DNA from: Adiantum capillus-veneris
Taxonomy: Eukaryota > Streptophyta > Polypodiopsida > Polypodiales > Pteridaceae
DNA: 64,000 nucleotides
Assembly (NCBI GenBank): GCA_014529385.2
Contig: CM043966.1
Location: forward strand, 103,489,087-103,553,086
Direction of reading: 5' to 3'
The first letter of the stretch is position 1. Each line of letters opens with the position of its first letter. The translations under genes and the position numbers were made by a program. Shown here one piece after another: positions 25,086-32,706 of the stretch. Below the pieces are notes generated by a model. It was not told where the DNA came from. It searched no databases and saw only the letters and a list, made by a program, of their open reading frames with translations.

Positions 25086-25275
25086 TGCCCTCTTCTCCGG
25101 TTGCTCCCCTACCCTCTGCTCCAGTTGCTTCTCCCTCTGCCTCTGGGGACACTGGTCTTGGGCATCCTTTCGTGTCGCTCGAAATCATGGGCCTCTTCCA
25201 TGGCTTCCCATGCTTCCTGCACCTGTGAATCTTCCCGCTGTTCTTGCTCTTGCCGTCGGCGTGTAGCCCATTCCT

Positions 25276-26187
25276 CTACTTCTGCGTGGCGTCCGCATAA
25301 TATTGGTTTATTGCTTCTTGCATATTTCTAACTTCTTCTTGAGTCTGATTGTGGCATTGCATCATTTCGTTAATGAGAGCCTCTTCGAACTCATCAGCTC
25401 TTGCCGCTTCCTCTCTTGTGTGTCTGTTTACCGAGATTATAATATGCTGGATGGCCATTAGAGAAAAATGTCGCACATCGTTGTTGGTGTAGTTATGTAA
25501 TCGAAGTTCTTGTAGAAGCGTGATACAGACATCTGTTGCTTCATACATACGTTGCAGCAAAAAATAAAACACAGATTACTTACGTTTGGTATATCCATAA
25601 TTTGATTGATGAGCAACATGGCATTCAAACAGGTTCGCCAGCCACAGCTATAGTCATCAGTCTGCGTGGGCACGGTTACCCGTTTGTGCCGGACTACATT
25701 TCCTAGATCATGTTCTAACAAAAGATGCTCTACACAGCATACAAGTTTTTTCGCGGCACTACATACATAACCACTTGCGTCAGCAACACATTACAAAGAC
25801 ACACTGCTTTCCATATGTACCCAAATGGATCTTACATTTTTACACGACCATGAAATGCCCTGCTTTGCCCGGAGTTTGCGTAGTAAACAATCTTAGCTTC
25901 CATGTCAAATAACATCAGACTCCAATGATCACTACAAAGACACCATCAAAGATGAGGAGAGATTCTCAATAAAAGATGTTTTTTACAAGGCAAGAAAATA
26001 CTCACGATTGATTGTACGCAGTGACCAGAAAACGCGCTAGATCAAAGTTGACTCTGCTAAACCAACTCATCATACTCAAAAAGGAAACTAGGTTGTTCTG
26101 TAGATAAGGCGATATCAACGGATCTATTACGTATACTTTCTCTTGAACCTCAGGGGGCAGAAGCGAGACAGCGTGGCTAACATGAAC
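25276..26187 (-). pseudogene. Ulp1-type cysteine protease domain of transposon
   Basis: The exons read on the minus strand as follows. 26187-26006 encodes VIDPLISPYLQNN...ARFLVTAYNQ. A 74-bp GT-AG intron follows (26005-25932). The next exon begins S-DHWSLMLFDMEAK with the catalytic-type His-Trp (His codon at 25925-25927). A further exon has VPTQTDDYSCGW (Cys codon at 25644-25646) and ends DIPN before GTAAGT. The last exon is a mostly helical tail ending at 25276. His, the oxyanion-hole Gln and the nucleophile Cys follow the Ulp1/SENP order. The acidic position reads N (YYANSG) where D is usual, so activity is doubtful. Ulp1-like proteases are known cargo of several plant and algal transposons. 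It lies downstream of the H3-like and acidic exons on the same strand and may be the end of one gene. Confidence 0.75.
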
Positions 26188-26217
26188 AAATGGTAGAGAT
26201 TAGACTTGAAAACCAAG

Positions 26218-26540
26218 TGGGTCAATACCGAGCGAGTGGGGTAGCTATCGAATTCTATTGGTCGCTAATTCGCTTGGTATTGACCCATGTCTTGGTTGAA
26301 ATGATCCATTATAAAGAACTTGACGCAACTGCTGCAAAGACATTGGTAAATACCAAGCGAGTCAGCGGCGGATTCCAATTCCATAAGCAACAGACTCTCT
26401 TGGTATTGACCCATGTCTTTAAGATAGTGAACCATTATAAAGAAAAACTTGGCAAACTTCCGCAAATACATGGGTCAATACCGAGCGAGTAGTACCAAAA
26501 TCCAATTTCAGTAGCCACTGTTTCGCTTGGTATTGACCCA
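26218..26540. repeat. hairpin array A (three units)
   Basis: Three imperfect inverted repeats lie at 26218-26287, 26345-26412 and 26471-26540, about 126 bp apart. Arms are about 20 bp (GGGTCAATACCGAGCGAGT against ATTCGCTTGGTATTGACCC) with loops of about 30 bp. The array falls between the acidic exon and the Ulp1 exon, so it would be intronic if these form one gene. Confidence 0.85.
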
Positions 26541-26591
26541 TGTCTCGGTAGAGACCCATTTAATGAGCATGAGAAATAAAGAGCATGAGAA

Positions 26592-27326
26592 TTACCACAA
26601 ACCAACATTGACGACCTCATTCGTTGCGAATGAGTCGGTGAAACTATGCATGCACATGAAGTCTACATTATCGAGGTTGGTACTGCAGGCCTCCTCTGAC
26701 CTTGCAGGCAGCTGTATGTGTGCATGCAGAGGCGTTGAGCTCAAAAAAATTCTCAACTCATCTTCATTATCTTCATTGATTTTCTCTAAAATAATTGACT
26801 CATCCGATACGTTGTAGGGCCCTTCTGATGCACCGCCTTGCCCTTGCCTTTCTTGAGCTGGCTCCCGAGCTGCCTTAGGCTCCTCCTTAATAGCCTCCCT
26901 AACGGCCGCAGACTCCTCAGGATCCGGATTATTTTCCTTCAATATTGGTTGCTCCATAGATGCCTCAAGCTCCACCCTGACCTGCTCTTGTCGCTCATCA
27001 ACCACGATGGGTTGCAGATCCTCCATGACTTGCTCATTTTGATGTCTAGATGGCTCCTTGATAATTGTCTCTGTTTCTTCCATGATAGCCTCGGGGTCCA
27101 CTATGGCTTGCTCTTGGCCCTCTGCGGCTATCTCAGCCTGCCCATCTGTGTCTCTCGACCCGTGATCGGGTCCTTCTGCTGTTTTTTCCAGCCCTAGACG
27201 GCTCTGTCTGTCGTGCATGAGGATGGAGAGGGGGGATGTTGAGAATATCCATGGTTCTACTATCCTGGATAGGCACTCGCTGAAGCAGCCCATCGTAGCG
27301 GAAACGAAGCCTATGAAGAGTATCAA
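26592..27326 (-). pseudogene. acidic low-complexity tail following the H3-like domain
   Basis: This is a long open frame of about 244 codons, overlapping the 3' part of the H3-like frame. From about codon 40 it is rich in E, D, Q and A (EEPKAAREPAQERQGQ, KINEDNEDELRIF) and so probably disordered. The first 40 codons are probably a shadow of the H3-like frame, with one frameshift in 27180-27230 joining the two. An acidic tail next to a histone fold would suit a histone-binding or nuclear protein, but this is inference. It ends before hairpin array A. Confidence 0.5.
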
Positions 27327-27648
27327 AATCCCGCGGCATTATAGTGATGCGGTGTGCATGGGCAGCTAGGATATATCGATCGTTGAAGAATTCCACGAGG
27401 TAGTCTTCAACAATTTCTTGAAGGCAGAGGAGTGCACTGCTAGCCCATCGCATGCCGACTCTCCACTGCTCGCAAATCTCCCGCACTACTCGCTGGAAAG
27501 AGAGACGTGGAATAGCAGGTTGAACGTGTCGTTCTATCCTCCGCAACTCTTGCAATACACCTCTGTGCGCCTCATATCGGCGTCTTCTTGCTTAAGCATT
27601 CAAAGATTCACCTGTTGCCCTCCTAGTGCAGGCCTTTACACGAGGCAT
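27133..27648 (-). pseudogene. histone H3-like histone-fold protein inside transposon
   Basis: The minus strand starts MPRVKACTRRATG at 27648, hits TAA at 27592-27594 (codon 19), then stays open to 27133. The part after the stop aligns without gaps to about 97 residues of histone H3, from the last tail residues through alpha-N, alpha-1, alpha-2 and alpha-3. Landmarks are FQRVVREI, SSALLCLQEIVEDYLV, FFNDRYILAAHAHR and ITIMPRDF. Loop 1 has the canonical H3 length, not the longer CENH3 one, yet W (RWASSA) and ED before YLV resemble CENH3. The N-terminus keeps an M-x-R-x-K start but most of the modifiable tail is missing. It continues into an acidic frame and lies upstream of Ulp1 exons. Position between the transposon termini makes it cargo, not a host gene. 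Confidence in the fold is high; function is unknown. Confidence 0.85.
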
Positions 27649-27716
27649 CTCTACAAATACAATAACACCAAAAGACAATTCATTTGTCAGCACAAGGGAC
27701 ATCATATTTCAAAAAT

Positions 27717-28206
27717 GGTCAGTACCAAGCGAATAGGTGAATAGGAAAGAGTTTCCACCTCTTATTCGCTCGGAAGTGACCTAAGAAAATAGTAATAGCA
27801 GGCATGACTTATATTTTTTGAGGTCACTACCGAGCGAATAGGTGCATAGGAAATAGTTAACCTTGCCATATTCGCTCGGTAGTGACCCCAGAAAATAGTA
27901 ATGGCAGACATGACTTATATTTTTTGAGGTCACTAACGAGCGAATAGGTGCATAGGATAGAGTTTCCTTGCCTTATTTGCTCTGTAGTGACCTCAGAAAA
28001 TAGTAGTGGCAGACATGACTTATATTTTCTGAGGTCTCTACAGAGCGAATAGGCGCATAGAAAAGAGTTTGTTTTGCCTTATTCGCTCAGTAGTGGACTC
28101 AGAAAATAGTAATAGCAGACATCACTTACATTTTCTGAGGTCACTACAGAGCAACCAAGTTTGCATCCCTAGCAACAAAATACCTTATTCGCTGGGTAGT
28201 GACCTC
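27717..28206. repeat. hairpin array B (five units)
   Basis: Five inverted repeats lie at 27717-27782, 27820-27889, 27926-27994, 28031-28100 and 28137-28206, with a period of about 105 bp. Arms are of the form GAGGTCACTACCGAGCGAAT / ATTCGCTCGGTAGTGACCTC. Units are separated by a conserved spacer (AGAAAATAGTAATGGCAGAC). The array lies directly upstream of the H3-like start and upstream of the next plus-strand gene, so between divergent genes. Confidence 0.9.
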
Positions 28207-28500
28207 AAAAAAGTGTACAAGCAAGCGAACATGTTTGCATCCTCTGCAACAAAATACCAATGACATGTCCTAACTGTCATGTCATTCCCTCCCATCACCT
28301 CCCCTAATATCGGGGGGGATGATACCATTGATTCTGTCTCCCACGTCCACCTGTCATGAAATCGCATGGCGGTACCACCCCTCACAGACCACTCACTCAT
28401 AAGCCAGAACCATGGCTCTTCTTTTTAGGCATGTCTGAAAGTCTATTTAAGAAGCAGTTGTTTCAGAACCTCCCTCAGGCTTTCGTAGAACAACTAAAGG
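28207..28500. other. intergenic spacer, possible promoter of coiled-coil gene
   Basis: No gene recognised. An ATG at 28431 opens a different frame that stops early; the spliced model begins at 28501. Confidence 0.35.
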
Positions 28501-28999
28501 ATGCTTAGGATAGTGGTGATGCCTTTCGAAGGTATACTCCCGCAGCGCCAGCAACACCGCATCCGGGCCCTCCTCATGAGGTCCGCCCTTGGCCCTCCCC
28601 TGATGTTACCTTTAATGTTCTCTACCGACACAGCTCGGGAGTGGCTGCTATCAACACGGGAGTCAATTATCAAGGTTAGCCGTTGGTAATTCTTTGCTTT
28701 CTGCTCCCAATTTCCAAGCTCCTAGTTTAAAGAGCTTACTTTCTAAATGCTCTGTGCAGGATGCTAGCCTGAAGCTGCAGCAAATGCTGATCATCAGGCA
28801 GAGGGTCTCAATCCTTAAAGACTCTCTGGAAGCAAGAAGGCATGAAGACATGCAACGATTGCTTGCTGAGAATGTCTCTATGGAGGCTATCATTAATTGG
28901 CTTCAGGAAATGAAGGATGAAGTGCTTGAGCTAACCAGTAAATATGAGGAAGCCATTAACTTTTCCAACAGACTTTGCGAAGAGATAGCCTGGCTCTGA
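28501..28999 (+). CDS. small spliced gene, coiled-coil protein of transposon
   Basis: Exon 1 (28501-28674, 58 codons) ends at ATC AAG before GTTAGC. Exon 2 (28760-28999) begins after GTGCAG in the same phase, giving 137 residues in all. The second exon is strongly helical and charged (SLKLQQMLIIRQRVSILK, LQEMKDEVLELTSKYEEAI), with heptad-like leucines, and ends IAWL before TGA. I do not recognise it. A coiled coil suggests self-association or partnering with another transposon protein. The start could be farther upstream, in an exon I cannot define. Confidence 0.5.
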
Positions 29000-30366
29000 A
29001 GGAAAAGGACTACATGGTTATTGCAAACCCTAAACCCTCGAAAATTAATAGTTCACTCTTTGTAAAGTCTCAATAATTTTCTAACTCAAAACCCGGTGTT
29101 CAGTTGTAATTTTGTTTCTTTCTTATAAAATCAAAACGCGTATTTGGCAAAAGAAAACCCTAAATCCGCAACAAGTAGGGGTTACCTTCCCCTTATTTTC
29201 TTAGTATTGACCTCTGTACTAGCAGACATCACTTAGCTTTTCTTTTGGTCAGTACCAAGCGAATAGGGCCCTTTGGCCTAAGTGGCCTTACCTTATTCTC
29301 TTGGTACTGACCAAGGACAATGACATGTACCAAGAGAACAGGTGCAGAAAATAGTGTTTACCTTCCCTGATTCGCCTGGTACTAACTACACAAAATACAA
29401 GTGCACAGAAGGGTAGTAAGTAGCATACCTCTTCACTGTGTGTAGAGTTCCGCGTCGCTGAAGCACAACAGAACAAGAGTAATAGAAGGAGGATGCGCGA
29501 GAGTAAGAGGTGATGGAGTTTTCTTACCGCGTAGCATCGATGGGGGTAGAGTTAATTAGAATGATGCGTAGTAGAGGACGCGAAAATAGGCAGAATAGTT
29601 GAAACTTGAGATGTTTGGTGGGGGTAATGCCTCAACTTAGAATGCTTACCTCAGGGAGGGTGACAACTTCACTTATGCGCGAGGATGCGGTTGGTAAATC
29701 GTACTGCATGGGAATCTGAGACCATTTAATACTGGTTGTCCTTGAGAGCACAGCCCATGTGCCTTTTTGAGTGACCGTTTAGGGTCAGACAGACGCCACT
29801 ACCTTGCACTCGCCATCTCCATCTCCATCTCCGAGTGGAACAAACAGATCGCCGCTGCCTTTGCCTTTTCTGTGCCCTTCCCCTTGGCCAGCTCTCATGA
29901 TCCTGCGTTTAGAGTCAGAAGCCGATCCCCCTTGCATTTTCCATCTCCACCTCCATTGCCATCACCTTTCATTTTCTGTGCTCTTCCCCTTGGCGAGCTC
30001 TCGTGATCCTACGTTGAGTGACCTCCACTGGGTCGAGTCCTTTGCTGCCGCGTCGCCATCGCCATCGCCATCGCCCCCCTCTGGTTCTTGTTGTCGGTGG
30101 CCTGCGACATCACCATCCAACTCGGCACCATTGGATATTGCAAAGACAGGTTCTTTCTCCCTGCCTATCCCCTTCCCGTGTGTTGTTAACTTTGTGCGCA
30201 CCGAAGCCACTGCGTTAGGGTAAAAACGCATGCATGGTTGGAATAATTACTCCTTATGTGATCGTGCCTGAGTTTGGGCATAGTGAGTGAGTAGGCCTAT
30301 AAATCTATCACTGATATTATAATATGCTCTGTTCTTATCCACCTATTATGAATGCTTAGGTCACAA
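29000..30366. other. non-coding part of transposon with hairpin pair and GCCATC repeats
   Basis: No convincing gene. Two hairpins lie at 29245-29395. Short runs of CCATCT and GCCATC hexamers occur near 29811-29835 and 30050-30078. Frames over the latter are compositional. Confidence 0.4.
29245..29395. repeat. hairpin array C (two units)
   Basis: Arms at 29245-29312 (GGTCAGTACCAAGCGAATAGG with CCTTATTCTCTTGGTACTGACC) and a weaker pair at 29325-29395. The core and the flanking AGCAGACATCACTTA spacer match array B. Confidence 0.75.
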
Positions 30367-30823
30367 GACAGAACCAAGCGAATAGGGCCCTTTCGAGATT
30401 CTTGGGGCCCCTACTCGCTTGGTTCTGACTCAACTAACGTCAACTCTTATGACATTAGCACACGGGACAAAACCAAGCGAATAGGGTCCTTCAGAAATTC
30501 TTGGGGGTCCTACTCGCTTGATTTTGACTCAACTAACGTCATCTCTTATGACCTTAGCGCACGGGACATAACCCGTCGATAGGGCCCTTCGGTGATTCTT
30601 GGGACCCCTACTCGCTTGGTACTGACTCAACTAACGTCACTCTTATGACATTAGCACACGGGACAGAACCAAGCAAATAGGGTCCTTCAAAAATTCCTGG
30701 GGGCCCTATTCGATTGGTTCAGACTCAACTAACGTCACCTCTCATGACATTAGTGCACGGGACAAAACCAAGCAAAAAAGGACATTGAGGGGTACTCGAG
30801 GCTCAACATTTGCTTGGTTATGA
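30367..30823. repeat. hairpin array D (five units)
   Basis: Units lie near 30367-30431, 30466-30530, 30565-30628, 30662-30726 and 30761-30823, with a period of about 98 bp. Arms are GACAGAACCAAGCGAATAGG and CCTACTCGCTTGGTTCTGAC. The spacer CAACTAACGTCACTCTTATG and GCACACGGGAC are conserved between units. The array ends 36 bp before the first ATG of the next plus-strand gene. Confidence 0.9.
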
Positions 30824-30858
30824 CACCAAATAGTTTTGGCTTTCTTTTTCTTTCAGTC

Positions 30859-32706
30859 ATGGGGATCATAGTCCTGGAGACGGACGTGAGCAAGGATACA
30901 TGTGAAGAAAAACTATTCACATTCTTATATAACGCCCGTGCTCATCACCGTGCACCAGAACTATCAGGAATGTTCAATGCAGAGTTTTCTATATAGAGGA
31001 TTATAGATTGCTCCTTTGAGTACCTACAAAACCATTTGCAACAGTATGAGGCAGTCACTTGTGACAATTCCATGACAGTTGATGGCATGAGATATGTGCA
31101 CCCTGCCGACCTTGACCCTGACAAGAGTGCTTCAAGGAGACTGAATCGCTGTCTAGAAAAGTGTCCCTCCAATGCACTGCTTGTACAAGATAGGTGTATA
31201 AAGCACTTCAAAAAGTGTTGCTTATTGGAATTCTACCATGGGTTTGTCTGTTACTTATACCTGCAGACGGATGGTGAGTTAGAGACTTCACAGTCAACAA
31301 CTTTTGGTAGTTGTTCATTGGCGCCGGAGGAAGAGGTAGAGGATGTGGAGGTGAAATTCAACCCAGAAGAAGAGCGGGTAGAGGTACTAAAGGAAACATT
31401 TGATGCGGGCTTAACTCTTGTTTCTCTTGCGGATGCAGCAATAAGGTGCAAGCAAGAAAGACCAAGTAAGGAAGTGACTTTGCCTCTGAATTGTGCTCCC
31501 AGCTTTGCTATGGCGGGCGACAACCACTATGTTCTGCTCACAAATATCATGCATGAGCTCAATATACGGGAGGACTACTTCCTAGAGGCAATTGTGAATT
31601 TTTGTGAGGCAGACATGGGGTTTTTGGACGATGATGGAGTGGACCAGCATTTTATTGCTGACACAGCTGTCCATGACTCACAATTCACTTCAGGGTCTCA
31701 ACTGATCAAAGATACGTTCAATGAAGCGAAGTCCAGAGAGGCCAATTTGCCAATAGATGAGCAGTTTGAATCGACAACAAAACAACTCGGCTTGGAAAAC
31801 ATGGGTAGGCACGTGGCACCCAAAGATCAAGTTATGAATAGTCAGTCTATTCACTTGTGGGGGAGGTCGATGCTAGAAATGGACGAGAATTAGATGGTAA
31901 GTTTTGTCGTGCATTCAGATGGTATTAGAGATGGCCCAGTGATAAAATATCATGATCATTTTGTTTTTCTTTCAGGTGCTAGTGTATGAAGATAGTTTCC
32001 TTAAAAGAGCGGGAGGCTCACGGCAAGGGCTTGTCACTGGAGTCCAAGGCAAGGATGCGGCGTTGTCTCACTACATCGGGCATTTCAACCACAAAAAGGT
32101 TTGTAGAAACAATTCAAGTACTTGGAAATTGCACTCATCTCACTTACCGCATATAAATTCTTTGCAATTTTTATGTAGATCATAATATACCACAAGGAAT
32201 ACTCCGATGACAATGCAAAGTTCCCATTGTTTGCAATGAAAGTTATTACAATGTTGTGTGGTGGGCACCCCCTCCCACTAAACGTAGAAAGACTAATTCT
32301 GATTGAGAAATAGTTTGCAATGAAAGTTATTACAAGATTGTGTGGTGGGCACCCCCTCCCACTAAACGCAGAAAGACTAATACTGATTGAGAAATAGTTT
32401 ACTCTTCGCGTATTTGGCATTGGGTATGGGTGCCAAGCATTCAGAGCCCCCTATTTCATGTCCTACACATCTCATGCTCTGGCTACAGGGGTTGAAGACC
32501 CGGAAAGATCAGATCCATACAACAAGCGGTTGTTTCTGAGGGAAAGAAGACGCCTGATGCTTGTGGGGATGCTGCCATCAACAGAGGAACGAGCTCGTCT
32601 ACAGAGCTTGCACATCGAAGAGGTACAAAGTGAGGAAGAAGGAGGTGCATCCAAGATGATAAAAACGACGGGCTCAGGTCCATCTTCTCCCACTCCTGAC
32701 TCATGA
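30859..32706 (+). pseudogene. unrecognised spliced gene after array D, with four in-frame TAG
   Basis: An acceptor (TTTCTTTCAG) lies two bases before ATG 30859. Exon 30859-31896, intron 31897-31975, exon 31976-32098, intron 32099-32178 and exon 32179-32706 join in phase to about 562 codons. The model includes DADL-type and acidic segments (EEEVEDVEVKFNPEEERVEV) and a basic, acidic-ended C-terminus (RLFLRERRRLMLVGM ... SEEEGG). TAG stops lie in frame at 30994, 31891, 32311 and 32395. The last two come from an 84-bp tandem duplication. I do not recognise the product. It belongs to the transposon because both termini lie outside it, and its last exon overlaps the antisense end of the transposase-like gene. 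Confidence 0.6.
32230..32397 (+). repeat. 84-bp tandem duplication inside exon
   Basis: Two copies of an 84-bp block (28 codons, LCGGHPLPLN-ERLILIEK-stop) follow each other with few differences. Both carry the same TAG. The frame is kept. Confidence 0.85.

Noticed and set aside
24853-25331. Overlapping frames of 92-137 codons over the minisatellite
   Set aside because: They are open on both strands because the repeat unit is 33 bp. The Ulp1 gene's own stop lies at 25276.
27133-27648. Calling the H3-like gene a CENH3
   Set aside because: Loop 1 has canonical H3 length and the gene lies inside a transposon. The W and ED residues alone are not enough.
29767-30231. Frames of 79-139 codons at 29.8-30.2 kb on both strands
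   Set aside because: They overlap each other and follow CCATCT/GCCATC hexamer runs, so they are compositional.
26218-30823. Hairpin arrays as a CRISPR-like system
   Set aside because: Units are inverted repeats with similar spacers, in a plant transposon. A CRISPR array has direct repeats with unrelated spacers.
30859-32706. TAG reassigned as a sense codon or read through
   Set aside because: Neighbouring genes carry frameshifts and TAA stops, so plain decay explains it.
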